From positions 22,213,048 to 22,277,047 of the forward strand of contig NC_092190.1 of assembly GCF_043641665.1 (NCBI RefSeq): a DNA stretch of 64,000 bases, in the 5' to 3' direction. A program made the position numbers and the translations under genes. Under the pieces are notes generated by a model. It searched no databases. It was not told the origin of the DNA and was given only the letters and a program-made list of their open reading frames with translations. Positions 26,849-40,053 of this stretch are shown here, one piece after another. The stretch comes from Enoplosus armatus. Taxonomy: Eukaryota > Chordata > Actinopteri > Centrarchiformes > Enoplosidae. The number at the start of each line of letters is the position of its first letter. Within the stretch, counting starts at the first letter, position 1.

Positions 26849-28670
26849 CTGCAGGGGAGAGGAGTAAACACAGTTAGTTTGTTGTTAATCTTGCATATCA
26901 CAATCCCACTGAAGATTTCAAAGATACAGTACATCTGTTCGCTTCCTCCTTTTCCCCTTCCATGAAAGGACAGTTTGTCAGCACCAGGACCAGTGCGCAG
27001 CCTCTCCTCGCCTCTCCTCTCTCCACCTCGCACACTGTAGTTTTGAATTAGCGTCGACATCCGTGTTTTCCCCACAGCTGACAGGTTGTGAGTTAGACAA
27101 ACTCCCTAGACATGACATTGAAGCAGGGCCTAGGGGTAAACTGTCATTTTGGAACCAAATACCTGTATATCTAAAAAATTCAAGGATGCCCTCATACTGT
27201 TATGGTAGCAAAAGTTCAGGTGTTGTTAATGTTATAATGACTATATTACCTCATGGCTTGTCCGTCGGGTGTTTACCTGTCTGAATATTACTGAAAAAAG
27301 CTGTGCCACAAAAGAAATCTGCTGCTGCTGCAGTCTGTTTTTGTTCTTTTTCTCCAACAGTAAATGTGAATTGAGAGCACAGCTGATAAACCTGACGTTC
27401 ATATAGTAAAGAGTTTTCAACTTATCTCCATAAGGTACCCTGTGCTCATTGAATCCTTAATGGGAATCTCCATGAAGGAAAGCTAATTTCTTCTTTAGTG
27501 TCAGTCTACGGAGGGACGTGAGGAGGCCAGCAGAAGTGCCAATCAAAATGATAATGGTTACCAGTCCTTTTCAGAAATAATCAGCCTGGATGAGTTTTTT
27601 TCCCTCTCCCTAGCCTGCTCAGGTACTCGCCTGTAGCCACAGCTTTGTGACTCACTTCGCCCCTTCCACTCCGTCAGTTCTCCTCCGCCATGCTGCGCCG
27701 CAGCACGGGAACGAAATCTACTGAATTACATGACGGCCTGTTACTAATTCCACATTTAGTACTTCACTATACTTTTCTCTGTAATACCTTTCTTGCAGTT
27801 TTGCGTTCTTGTTTTTGAATCTTTCTTACAGCAATGTCGAATCTTGATTGATTATAAAACTTCTGCAGCCATCACCGCCACCGCAGCAGGTGCAACCAAC
27901 AGTAACGATGGCTCAGTTCCTTCAAAGTGTCCTAGGGAGCCATACCAGTGAGCCACATGCTCAACACCAGAGTCCTGGAATTGGTAAAACTAAATGGTAC
28001 GCAGCCACCATTAATGTTATTAATTACACTTGTGCACTTCCTGCTACAGCACATCAACACGGCTGCTTTGTAAAAGGTCTTCAACTGCTGCTGACGATGA
28101 AGACTACTGTACCCACAATGCTTTCCAAACAGGGAGATCAGAGAGGAAACTTATTTTAATAATAATATAATAATGTATACAAAGTATGAACATATATACC
28201 TAGCCACATACATCTAGACGTGCACCTGAAGTACAAGTACACAGTGCAGTAGAGCGTGGCAACAGAACTCTACAGCATGAAGTCTATTCTCTTTAGAGAT
28301 CCGTCGCCATCTTCAGAAAGGTGATTGAATAGAATAGTATTGTAGATATTTCTTTCAATTAAACTGCAGATTTGTACCACTGCTTTTGCTTTTAAAACAG
28401 ATGCATATCAGAACTCTGTCCAGAAGGTCACACCTGCTCACATTCCCAATTAATGTTATCCAATTAACTGAGTATGCTGAAATGTATTCTCCGTTTTTCA
28501 ATCACGAAGACAGAAGTGAAGACACCAACTCTCTGCAGCATCTCCCTTTGCCCGGTATATACGCAGGCTGAGATATCAGGGTCATTACAAAAGGTCACTG
28601 GATGTATTTTAATAATCAGTCCAGATCTGGGAACTAGTTTAAAGAGTTGAACTTATGTCAGTGATGGCAA

Positions 28671-28692
28671 ATTATTATTATTATTATTATTA
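28671..28692. repeat. (TTA)n microsatellite
   Basis: About seven TTA units. Confidence 0.9.
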
Positions 28693-29047
28693 AGTAAGAC
28701 AATTTTACTACCAGTGATTGACAAAACGATCACCCTGAATCATCCTTCATGCCAGGGACAAAATTGAAGGAACAATTATTTATGAGTTTTTACATTACTC
28801 AACTTTCTATTTTCTTTTCTTTTAGAGAATATATTTTATATGATTTTGCTTTTTGTTTGTTTGTCCTTCAACCAAGAGAAGCATGTAAACACAGTGAAAA
28901 GTAGCAGGTCTGCCCTGAAGCTGATAAAAATAAGGAAAATGGATTGATATGCAAGGTCTCTGAAATTGTGTTGTGTTTTTTTTGGTTTCTTTTTTTTACA
29001 GAATCTATAAAAAAAAAGATCTACATTGGAGGTGAACCTTGAATCAG

Positions 29048-29063
29048 CACTGCCATCTAGTGG
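29048..29063 (-). promoter_or_regulatory. CTCF-like site
   Basis: Minus strand CCACTAGATGGCAGTG fits the vertebrate CTCF core CCASYAGRKGGCRSY throughout. It lies in an nckap5 intron, 0.7 kb from the TTAA MITE. Confidence 0.5.
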
Positions 29064-29778
29064 TCTTTGCAGATTACTACCAGACATCAGGCACGTCAGG
29101 ATGTGGGATCGCTGCACAGTTTAAACACAAGTCAGAACCAACTTCCAAACTCAACTCTTAGGTAAACAGAAGTCCTTCAGTTACTCAAAAATAGTTTTTA
29201 ACATTTTAGGAATTTCGACTGTGCCATGACAACTTCATCATGCGAACGTCATCTGCTGCGTAAGGTTGTGTGAACTTTTGTTCACTGTTTCTAATGTATT
29301 GTTTTCTGTCAGTCTTTGGGTGTATGAGTTTTAGAGTACATTTGAATGATCATCCACCCATTGCCTTCTCTGGCTTTTAATCCTGAAGACCTAAAAAAGG
29401 TCTTTTACAATGCTCAACACAACATCATCACAATATCAATCACAACAGGCCAAAGCTATAACAGAGAAGGCAAAAGAGAAGAAATCACTGGGATCACTGG
29501 GGAAGTAATTTGTCGGAGACTGCAATAGATCCATAAAGCTGGTGGGATTTCCTTTTATTTTGACGCAGAGTCTTTCCATTGGGAAAAAATATAAAAAGAA
29601 ATCTCCATACAACTGTGTTCCAGCAGGAGGTTTTTCATAGATGCAGTTAAATAGTATACATTTTCTTGCAAAGAAAACAAGTCTGTCCACCTCTTTATCC
29701 CATATAGCTCCTGTCTTGTTGTACATCAGGAATTAAGCTGTTTTTTCGTTTGGCATTTATTTCTTGAGTGCATTTTAA

Positions 29779-30274
29779 AGGTCCCATGTTGTACAAAGTG
29801 AGATTTCCGTGTCTTGTGTGATTATAAAGCAGCTCTAGGTGCTGTATATAAATACTGTGAAAGTACCAAAACACTCAGTCCACAGAGAAATGCACACAGA
29901 CTATTCAGAAACTGCGTCTTTAAACGAGCCGTCAGGACTTCCGTAAGGTTGTGATGTCACCGCACTCAGCCACGCCCCCAGCAGGTCATCTGCTCCTATC
30001 ACAGCACCACCCACCAAGTACAGGGACGCTCATCCACCCGCTCAGTCTGTCTTATTAGTTATCGGAGCGCTCTGCTCAGGACGACTCTTCAGGTGTTTGG
30101 AGGTTGTTCAGTTTGTCTCAAACGGCTTGTTTCAGACAGACGGAACTGAGGGGCTGCAGAAAGGGCCAGGAGGAGATACATAAGGACTTTTTATGAACTG
30201 TGAATCATGCAAAGCTGCTCTAGTGGAGCCCCGGAATAAAAAGATAGAGCTGAAATGAGCATTGTATGGGACCT
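29779..30274. mobile_element. MITE with TTAA target duplications (piggyBac-like)
   Basis: The 496-bp element begins AGGTCCCATGTTGTAC and ends GTATGGGACCT, so the ends are inverted repeats. TTAA at 29775-29778 and 30275-30278 flanks it as a target duplication. The interior (AAAGTGAGATTTCC, TAAAGCAG, ATACTGTGAAAGTA, CACAGAGAAATGCACACAG) matches a widespread non-autonomous teleost element I know. There is no transposase frame. TTAA duplication is the hallmark of piggyBac-type integration. Confidence 0.8.
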
Positions 30275-31001
30275 TTAAGATTAACCCCTTGAGCACACCA
30301 ATATCTTTTTGGACTTTCATAGTTTAAATACAGTTTTCCAGCACGTGAACAGGACCTCTTCACAGCAGATATTCTGACTTGCCATAGCAGGAAAAGTACA
30401 GGTGAATAAATTAATGTTAATGATGGCTGCATTCCATTACAGGGTTTCAGTTCCAGGGTATACGTCATGGCTTACTGGGACACTTCATGGCAATTAAGTT
30501 TTCCCTGCTTGTCCTGCCTGTATGACAGAAGGTTGTTCTGCCAGACTGTTAATCAAGGTACCCAATCTTTTTTCACCTTATTCTGACACAAAGAGCCATC
30601 TTGTTCCCCTCAACAGCACACAGAATAGTTTCCTAATAAAACTGCCTAAAAGTAATGCTAGTATGTTGCCCATATGTGGCTACTCCCGTGGAAACACTGT
30701 AATTTCATACCTTTTTGCGAAGTTTGAGCTGGATTCTTTAAAAGCGACAATTTCGTGACGCTTTATAAATGTCTCACGGATACATGGCTCCTGGACTGCT
30801 GTTAAATTCCTCAAACTGGAACACAGCTCTTTAAAGACACAAGGTTCACATCAGAAGAGTTTATGTGACAACAGAAACGTATTTCTGTATTTCTTCATTT
30901 CAAGCACGAGTGTGTTTCTCAATAGTTGGCCAGTAGATGGAGTTCTTCACTCATTTTCGTCAGTGTTTTGCATCATCTGAATGCATCACCGGCCTCCTCA
31001 C

Positions 31002-31034
31002 ATGTACAATATGTCTGTTCTCTGTTAAGCCACA
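31002..31034 (-). CDS. nckap5: candidate nckap5 microexon
   Basis: On the minus strand a very strong pyrimidine tract (cctctctttctctgtcttgcag) is followed by 33 nt and a GTGAGG donor. The phases fit: it supplies one base to complete TCT with the CT opening the 26848 exon. Read that way it gives WLNREQTYCT followed by STPPRLIH. This resembles the LQRE...RTS...LIH stretch that I recall ahead of KLIH in human NCKAP5. The match is short and from memory, so this is a hypothesis only. Confidence 0.3.
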
Positions 31035-32217
31035 CTGCAAGACAGAGAAAGAGAGGAAACAGGAGAAGAAGCACCTGCCTGCGAGCCAGATTACACTCGA
31101 AACAGAGGTGTCGGTTCAGCAGCTCAGTCACGTGATACATTTAAACGAGTCATGTGACCTTCTCTTTACAAATAATACATCTGTTTTGGAAGGGAAAGCA
31201 CCTCACTCATCATGCCAGGTACATAAAAATGATCCACTCTGAAAAGGTGTTCGGTTGAAAAATATACTAATTTAATAGCTATGAAAATGTCAAAGGTTTT
31301 GCCTGAACGGTGTGTGTTTCTAGGTTAGATTATTTTGTAAGTGTGGAAACCTGAATGAGAAATGCCACAAGTGGTCGCAGAGTATTTTGTAATTGCTCAT
31401 TTTGAACTGTGAATCGTTTTGTAAAGAGGAGGTTTCTCATTCTTTGAATAGTGGATATCTCATTTAGAAATGAGACCCTTCACATAGACCCCTGCTGATG
31501 GTGGTTCTATAGATCAGCCTCCTCTATGTGTCCCTGGAGATGTATGAGAATGTCAAGTACACATTTACTCTGCACATAAAACACTTAACTACAACCGGCT
31601 ACTGTAAATGCACAGCATTATGTGCTAATACACACAGGGACAAGAAGCGGTTCTTTGGACAAGATCTCACCAGTGTACTAATTTAACAATTCCCAACAGA
31701 GCTCAGTTTTGTTTTCACTGAGTACAAACAGGAGTAGGTTTCATTCATTCATGCATCTCTACCAGGGAGTGAAAGAAAGACTTTCACTCATAACAGCGAG
31801 TATAAAGGATTTAGGCAGTGACACGGAGTATTCACATAGAAAAGGAGTCTTGCAAACAACAATAAAACAGGTCAATATCAAAAGTCAAGTCATGCAGCTT
31901 ATACGCAATAATGTGCATACATTACACAGTACATATATTAATGTAACAACCACAGTATTTCCCTGAATGTAGTCAAGTACAAGTCCAAAGTAGAATAAAA
32001 TGGAAAGTACCTCAAATTAAGTAAGTAAGCCTACTTTCCAGAAAGCTCAACATAGTGCAAATCAAGACAACACAAGCACATGAAGAAAACATCTTCACCA
32101 CTTTCACAACATATATCTCACATCTGTAAAATAAATAACTAAATAAACACACAAAATGAGAAACACATCCACTAATCTGACACTGCACACGCAGCATAAA
32201 GAGACACTCTGCAAGTA

Positions 32218-32450
32218 CAGAAACCACAAGCAACTTCAAAAGTGCCGCTGGAAGGCAACGGCCACGAGGACGCCAACAGATTCCTCGTCTACCAAGGCTA
32301 ACTGTTTAGCAAGCTAGCAAGCAGGTAACGTGGTGCAGGAAAGATGAGGCCATCAGACAGCTGCAGATTCAGGTGATAACTCTCTGTAGGTTCATCACAA
32401 CCAGCGACCCCTTTTCACATTTAAACTTTAAACTTAAATAAGCATCAGCA
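32218..32450 (+). mobile_element. dispersed repeat family, diverged fragment
   Basis: Contains GCTAACTGTTTAGCAAGC, AACTCTCTGTAGGTTCATCA and CGACCCCTTTTCACA, in the same order as the family's 3' half near 21.3 kb. The match is weak and has been read only by eye. Confidence 0.35.
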
Positions 32451-33639
32451 GGGGAAACAGCGAGACTGTATCAGCACATCTAAAACTCTCTAAAACATGT
32501 TGTATCTTCTTTGTTCAACTTCTGTGGCCGACAAGGGCAAACGCACTACAATGGCCCAAAACATTTCCATTAGGAGAAACGTGCTGCAGCTTCAGAAACG
32601 ATGCAACACAACGGGAACATGCGGCATATTAATTCATCGCTTAACAAAGTGAAATACTAAAAGTTACCTGAAAAGCAATTTAGCTTATAGCTTTATATCT
32701 ATTTTGTATTGTTAACTACAGCATAAAGAAATTGGTCTGAATCATCTACATTTAAACTGTGATGTGATTGTGATGTTGCCCCTCCATTAGATGACATTAG
32801 AGCCTTTACATAACATAACATAACCCTAACATATCATAATCTACAACCAGAGCTGCTAATGTTTCTACATCGCCGTCACAGAGGCAAGCAGTTTGACATT
32901 TATTGTACTTTTCAATCACAATGCTGAAGAAAAACAAAGCTAGCGTGTGTCTACTTCAGAGACATTTCAGAGAGGAAAGCACTCCAGTGTAAATAGTGTA
33001 ATTACATGTCTTCCTTTTGGGCGGGTGGGAGGGTAAATTGGTATAATCAAGGCAGCAGTTCAGCCTCTGGCATTGATGTTGGAATGAATTAGGACAGGAC
33101 CTCGCTGAGATTTTGCCCCCTGGGTATCTAATGAATACATACTTCTCCCCCAAATCACATCCTGCTGATATAGTGGCGAGCCAGTCTTGTGACTGTACCG
33201 TACGACTCACACTGGGAAATGAGTAGTGCAGGAAACGTAGCTCTAAAAGGAAGAACTGTAGGTATTTTTACACTTACATCAAGCTCAGGCTGGTAACCCA
33301 GACAACTTACACTGAATACACCAGGAGAATAAACAACTCACTGTGTAGTTTCTATCCCTTATTAACCACGAGTATGACACCTTGAATTTGTATCTTTGAT
33401 GTCTTTCTGTACTGCTGAGTTTATGTACTTCTCTGTGTACTGCTACTACACTTGGAATAGAGATTCATTTGTCAATAATTTTCTCTTTTTTTTATGGTTT
33501 TGTGGTACTAAACTAGAGGTTTGTACTGCAGAGTATTGTTAGGTCATTTTGGGGTCCCGAGTATTTTGTGTGACCCACAGGTCCCATTCATGAAATCTAG
33601 CTCTTCATGTATGTCACTGAATTTGTAATTATTTTAAAT

Positions 33640-34155
33640 GCTCACGTCATTATGCTGACTTGCTCACAATGACAATGCGAGTATGTGGATGTTTAGCAGG
33701 TATCACGTTTACCATGTTCACTATCTTAGTTTAGCATATGAGCGTGCTAATAATGGCTAATTAGTGCTAAACACAAAAGCTGATGGGAATGTCATTTGTT
33801 CATAAACCAAATTATTGGACTAATTGAAAGTCATTAGGATTTATCGACTGAATGTCTGTACAAAACTTGTCACCAAAATCATTACAATTGATCCTTGAAT
33901 ATCTGTATCAAATCTGACAACAATCCATCCAATATTTGTCAAGATATTTCACTTTATTTTATTTGTCAACCTCATCGTGGCAATAGAGAAAAAAGTCAGG
34001 CAATCACAAAAGCTAGTAGGCTTCATTCTCTGGGGACCATGAATGTCTGTCCACCCAATGGTAGATATTCTAGTCTGACCATGTGGTGGACCAACAGACA
34101 GGCCAACAGTGCCTTCCCGAGAGCTATGCCCTTAGCATGGCTAAAAGGACATAAA
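33640..34155 (+). mobile_element. teleost interspersed repeat (GAATGTCTGTAC...AGCATGGCTAAAA)
   Basis: Has the order ATTAGGATTTATCGACTGAA, GAATGTCTGTACAAAA, CAATCCATCCAATA, AAGATATTTCACTT, GGTGGACCAACAGACAGGCC and AGCATGGCTAAAA. This resembles a common fish repeat family that I recognise from memory. The middle holds unrelated sequence (about 33960-34060), so it may be disrupted. The 91-codon frame across it is not a gene. Confidence 0.55.
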
Positions 34156-34949
34156 AGACAGCTTTTCTAACATGCACCGAAGCTAGAATAACAAAAAACA
34201 ATACTGATTTACAAATAATGCTACAGCTGACATCACTAACATCACGAGCAACCAGTGAGGTGACAAACTGGTAAAGGTGCCTTTAAAAACACCTCACACT
34301 CCTGCAGTGCTTGTAGCTGACGGAGAAATACTGAAATGTCCAGAGAAAAGGAAACATTACGCCACTCAAGTATCCATCTAATTCAGGCCAGTATTTGAAA
34401 GAGTTTTAATTTATCTGGTAAACATGGAAATTTTATGCATCCCTCTCCCCTTTCATTCTATAAATAGTCCTTGGTTGAGATATTTTTAGCACAAAGCTAT
34501 TTTTTATGCGTCCTTGATGTTGCAAAAGGTTCTAACTCACAGTAATGCTGTTACCATTCTGTCGTTCCCCGTCTCTAATCTGGTTCTGCAGCAAATTTTA
34601 ATGGAACAGTCAAGTTCAATCTTTGATGAAGAGCTATTTATTACAGATTGGTTATTTAATTTTAACTTTTATTTATTCAGGGAATGATTCAGCGGAGCGC
34701 TCATGCTCTCTCTCAGCTCCACCCTGCAGAACACTTAATATATGATCAATTTATCAGGAGATGATATTTTGTGCTGGTTCAAAGGCTTTAAATTCGACTT
34801 TCTTGATGCCACAGAATAGCAACATATATTTTGGGAAAGCCCCTGAAACAGTATTTTGACCATCAATTGACTATACTAATGAATAAATCAAATATGCAAA
34901 GAAAATACAAAAGAAAATACTAACAATCAGTCAAAGTACAGCATTATTT

Positions 34950-35370
34950 GAAAGTGGGCCATCACAGTGAAAAACACACAATTATCATCCAACTCTACTG
35001 AGCTTTTTAGCTCATTGCTGTGGTTTTATAGCCCACAGACACACTGAATGGGTCAGTCTGAGATATTCACATCAAACATGCAGCCATTTACAGCCAACAA
35101 AGCTCTTACAGTATAAACCCATTGTACAATACGGGCCCGGCACCAACTGGCAAAGTTAGCGCCTATCTGGTGTACGTAGTGGAGCATTTAGCGGCTACAA
35201 AGCTAAGATAAGTTTCTGAGTTGGAGAGCTAAAACCAAAACAGAGCTAAAAGGACAGGGGACATTGGACAGCTAGCCTCCAAATGAGTTTGTAAATAGCC
35301 ATAATTTTGCTAACATGTTAGCAACAACAATGCATATGTCAGGCTAGTGTCTGTCAGCTTGTTATCTAGT
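34950..35370 (-). mobile_element. dispersed repeat family, inverted copy
   Basis: Reverse complement shows CAATGAGCTAAAAAGCTCAG at one end and TGTCCTTTTAGCTCTGTTTT at the other, the same order as the 20.9-21.4 kb copy. Confidence 0.55.
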
Positions 35371-35639
35371 TCTTCTTTCTCAAAGTGGCGCAAAAGCAAC
35401 AACGCAGTTTTCACAACAAACTTGTAACAGCAAGAAAAGCACAGGTGTTACTAATAACATTAATGATGGCTCTGTTCTAGTCAAGTGTCCCCGTAAGCCG
35501 GGACAGTAAGCAACATCTCTGGTTTAGTCTCCACAAACGTTTAAGAAAAACATCTTAGTGTTTATCTTGATAGATGATCAACTTTCTTCACCAGCTAGTT
35601 GCTAGTTTTTGCCATGTGGGGTTGGGTAGGCAGCGTGCA

Positions 35640-35780
35640 GTGGGTTTATCTATCTGATTTAAGGTTGATAAGATGGTCTCGGACCATACCTTCAATTTGC
35701 ATTCCTTAACACCAAAGCAATGAGCTAAAAGGGGCTAAAAAGAGTGTTCATTTGAAAAATATTGATTAGTGCAGGTCTAC
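35640..35780 (+). mobile_element. dispersed repeat family, 3' end fragment
   Basis: Contains AGCAATGAGCTAAAAGGGGC and ATATTGATTAGTGCAGG, the family's 3' end, about 0.3 kb from an inverted copy. Confidence 0.5.
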
Positions 35781-38235
35781 GTACTCTAAAGAGAGCATTA
35801 CTCACTTGTTACCCATGTTTTCCTGACCAGTATGGAGACTCCAGCAGTAGCCCTCCCTGTCCAAGCCTTTCTTTAACCTTTAGGCTACCGTTGACCCCTT
35901 TTATGCGGCTGCACAATGCCATCATCCAGTCTCCCAATCGAATGCATTAGACTATCTGCTTCAATGCACCAAACATGGAATAGATGCAGCAACAGACAAT
36001 GGTTATCAACTTGCCCAGAGCTACTGCACATCCACTCCTGTTTAAAGGCCCTTTCTACATCGAGGTCAGGCCAGCCATGTCGCTGCGATAATACTCTTCA
36101 GATGTCTTTTCCCCCTGAATGAAGCAATTGACTCTTAAGTATCATAGTATGTTGAGGAGATAAGTGAGGGTGGGTGGAGCGGTGTGGGTGGAGCGGTGTG
36201 GCTCTCACAGCGGTAACAGAGGCAGAATTATGAGAATTAACAAACCGTTATTTTGCGAACTGATTGTCATGTCAGAGGAGCAATTACAATAATGTGACAG
36301 GTCAGATTGGGTGATTCTTTGCCATGAGGGACAGGGCCTAGTTGTTCGCTTTTCTTCGCCTCGGCTCTCTCTCTTCTCCTGTTAACTCTTTGTGCTGGAG
36401 TTTTCTGTTGAGCTACAGCATGGTGACCGCTGCTGTTACTACTGCTGTCATTAGCACTACACCTACACAAGCAAACTGTCAATCAGTCCACCATCGAAAA
36501 TGATGAACAACAGATTGTTTCGGTAACTACAGGACGATTCGTCAGACGGTTTGTAGACCACTTCTTGAGATGCAACATCATTCTGAAGTGGAGCTATGTT
36601 TGACATGACAGGAGAAGGCAAATTTAGACCCACACGACGGACAAACCTGGACCAGACTTGGATTGAAGTTGCTGCTGGATAAGATGGCAAACATGATACA
36701 CTCAGATTCTTGATGGTCGTGTTTGGACCTGACACCCACTCAGACATTTAGACCACAATATTCACTTGACATGCAGATACATGTAGATTTATGCCGTTTT
36801 CAGCGATGCGAGTTTTGAGTGTCTAAAATGCATCTCAGAAGAACAGCACACCTGTGCAGGTGAATCAGTGAAAAACTACGCAAGTTAAAGTTTATTAACT
36901 AAAAAGGAGACACATTGGAGACATTTTTAAAGTCTATTCGTGACACGATTTCAGGTTTTGAAATTCTAAAATGGTGAGCTGACTCACCAACGTATTCGTA
37001 AACGTTTAAAGCTGCCAGTATGCTTCTTCAGAACTGCTTGTTGGATCCTCGATTAGCTTCGGAAACCTCCTCCCCCTAAACCGATATCTGATCCATTTCT
37101 GTACAGTTAGTCTCCGAAACCGTCAATCACACCCACTTAACGCAGTGATTGGCCAGCTGTGTGGAGGCGTGAAAGGAGCCCCCCCTCTCTCTATGGCGGC
37201 CGGCAACCAGCAGTTCAGCACAACTATAAACTCTTTTACACGTCGTACGAAATAGTTCTTTTCTAACAGAACTCGGCCCGAAGTGTGAACCTGATAGGCA
37301 GCAAAATACTGAAACGATTATGAGCGCTTCAGATCGATAGATAAATAGATAGATACTTTATTTGCAGCTGTACTGTAAGCAGATTTACAGTCCACTGTGT
37401 TAAATGTACATATTCAACCTTTATTCAGTTACTGTAAATAAACCCACGTGTTTTAAAAATGTCTTTCACAAGCTACTAAATCATTTGAAATATGGAATTG
37501 CAAGTAAAAGGACTGAAGTCAGCCTCCTACGCTCACCATCATAAGACGGGTGTCATTTCTTAATGAGACAGTTTTGCTCTTTGCTAACCTACTGACCTTT
37601 GTCTGACCTCTGGTCAAAGTGTCTGTCCTCTGGTCAGGTGACACCCACTCCTTTGTCTTGTGGTAGAAGACATGCTGATCTGTGATGTGTCTCATGGACT
37701 TCTGAACTAATTTCAATGAAACTGAGCTGAACTAAGTTGACCACAGCAAGGAGGACCTGGCTGGCTAGGACTTGTCTTTAGATGGGATCCAGCTGAATAA
37801 AATGGCTTTGTCTCTCCCAGTGTGAAGGCATGAACACATCTTCCTCATGCCCATATTTCCCCTCCAAGCACAATGAAGACAAATGCTTTCAGAAACCAAA
37901 AGGACTTGACTAAATATTTCATTCGGGTCTTCTCTGCCTGGGCCATCCTAGCCTACTTTCCTCTGTACTTTGGGGGAAGCGCAGTGACTTGTTGCTCACC
38001 ATGATATCTCCTAGGTCGTGCATTATACATGAAGCTATTCTGCATAGTGCATGAACACACAGTTCATCATCACAGCCACACGATGCTACTGCTTGAAGCC
38101 TCTGGAAGGAAATCCAGACATCTTCCTCCGTGTGTGAGTCCAGGAGGGCGCAGCCACGCGTCTGTGTGAGAACTAGAACCGGATCTACATGGTCGTAGTG
38201 ATTTGTAATGTATTCATACAACACACGGGCACGTG

Positions 38236-38262
<27 letters not shown>
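38236..38262. repeat. (CA)n microsatellite beside nckap5 first exon
   Basis: About 13 CA units, some 60 bp into the first intron of nckap5. Confidence 0.9.
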
Positions 38263-38269
<7 letters not shown>

Positions 38270-38320
38270 AACCCATCAGCCTGACATTAGAGCGTGCGGG
38301 TCAGAGCGGCGCATCCTTAC

Positions 38321-38700
38321 CCTGCCGGTCGCTGTGTGTCCACGGAGACAGATGTCAGCAGAGGCGGGCTGAGCGGTATCCGCCGAGCTGTGGGTGTGCA
38401 TGCCTCGTCCGCACCGCGTTCACAGACCACCCGGGGAGCAGCGCGCGGCGGAGAGCCAGGACTCCACAATCTGGGTCAGTGCCGCTGGAGCCATCCTTGT
38501 GGGGACGAAGGTAGCCACGGAGGGGAGCGCAGACGTCACAGGCCCACATGGATCCTAGCATCCAGCTACAGTCGCATCCTCCGTCTGCAGCTGTTTGGGG
38601 ATCCAGATGCAGTGAATTCCGCTGAGACTCGGAGGGGAGCTAATCCACAAGGTTCTCACATCCACGCACGACGCGAGCTTTCTGCTGGGAGAAAATAACC
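38321..38700 (-). promoter_or_regulatory. nckap5: CpG-rich promoter and likely 5' exon of nckap5
   Basis: This is the only CpG-dense block between the nckap5 coding exons and ftcdnl1. On the minus strand it ends in a good donor (GGCAGG|GTAAGG, GT at 38320-38319), as expected for a first exon splicing toward the exon at 26.8 kb or a missing upstream one. A minus-strand ATG at 38401 opens 27 codons in frame to the donor, but nothing in them matches NCKAP5, so I read the block as 5' UTR. The 5' limit is a guess. Confidence 0.55.
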
Positions 38701-40053
38701 CCGTCTGCACGAAGCATCACCGCCTCAGTGAAAGACTCTGTATCCCTCCTCCTCCTCCTCCTCCTCTCCCTGCCTCTGCCTAATTCACTGCTTTATCGCT
38801 CTATTTCTGTCTTTCTCTGATGCTCACCCATATTTCCACTTCACTGCTCGCTCTCCCTCTCTCTCCCTGTAATTCTCAGCTGTGTCTCAGTGCTCTGCTC
38901 AGCCTGTGCCCACAGGATGTTGAACATGTGTTCAGGGTGGGGGTTGGGGACTGCTGACTTCATAGGTGGCACGCTTACTTCCCACACTGATAGGTTAGGG
39001 GAGGATGGCACTGAGCGCTCACATTTTTGGGCACAGCAGCGTCTCACTGGCAGTTGTTTTCCACAGAATCTGCCTGACCTCTTCTTGTAAATGTTCCTGT
39101 TTTTAAACCAAACATCTTAGCAGTGACTCTCCGTCACTTGATTGAACTTGATTGGTGGAAATCTGCTGTACGGTAAAGAAGGGCAGGAGGAGATTTCTAT
39201 ATGTGATATGACAAAATCACTGTCAGCTTACTAAGTAGCCCTGCAGGACTGTCAGAGAGGGGGGGGGGCTCAGAAATGATGTGCAGCACGTGAGTGTTTT
39301 TGTTCCCGCTTAACACTACTGCCTCTTTCTAGACAAGAGACAAGAGACACATTTCTCAACATTATTCGAGAGGAGCAGAGGGAAATGGGAAGATGTGGGA
39401 GGCAGAGAGTGTGTAGGAAAAAAAAATGGACAAACAGAGAGAAGGAGGGGAGGAGGGAGGGGGGAGAACAGAGAAAGCAGCAAGGAAGAAAACAAGAAAG
39501 AGAGAGAACAGAGAGCTTTGGAATATTTATAGAAGGCTGGAGACTGATGTAAAGAAATAAGCTCCTCTATTTCTGTGCTGTGACACACGGTCGCATCTTG
39601 GATGGTACGCTGTCAGGCGGAGACATATCAAAGGGATCCTATGGTGCTACTGCAGCATGGATGCACATAAACTGCATCCATGCCTGTATTATATTGCACA
39701 CACACACACACACACACGAAAAATAGATTTTGTTTAGGCTTGAGTGGGATGTTGATGCAGAGAGATCCCAAAGAGCACTTAATGAGGGGGGTGATGGCCT
39801 TGTGACGATCATAAGAGCCATTAGACTCAGTCACATAACCAATGAGGTTATTTGGGAGGGAGAGGAAGGAGATGAAGATGGTGAGGGGATTTTTGGGAAA
39901 AACATGGAATTGACTGGTTTTATTTATAGTCTTTTCCCTGGGAAGTGAGGTGTGTCTGTTGTCAAAAAGAAAATCAAACGCTCTTCTCTGTTGAGCCGAG
40001 GGAAAATTAGTTGAGTCAAAATAGATTTTAGATGCAAAATAAAACGTGCATGC

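Larger units (their letters stand above)
26849..38320. other. 5' intron region of nckap5
   Basis: About 11.5 kb between the first secure coding exon and the CpG-rich first exon. It must hold, if NCKAP5 is typical, one or more short exons carrying the initiator Met. I found only the weak candidate at 31002-31034. Otherwise it contains the MITE, several repeats, a CTCF-like site and a small GATA-rich tract near 37.34 kb. Confidence 0.5.

Noticed and set aside
36267..36747. Overlapping minus-strand frames of 71 and 94 codons
   Set aside because: No family resemblance and no supporting splice sites. Treated as chance frames in intron.
37190..37250. Short plus-strand frame MAAGNQQFSTTINSFTRRTK below a CCAAT-like box
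   Set aside because: Only 20 codons and no known match. It is more likely part of a degenerate repeat than a gene.
38294..38698. 134-codon plus-strand frame in CpG-rich DNA
   Set aside because: It is antisense to the likely nckap5 first exon. GC-rich promoter DNA has few stops, and there is no family match.
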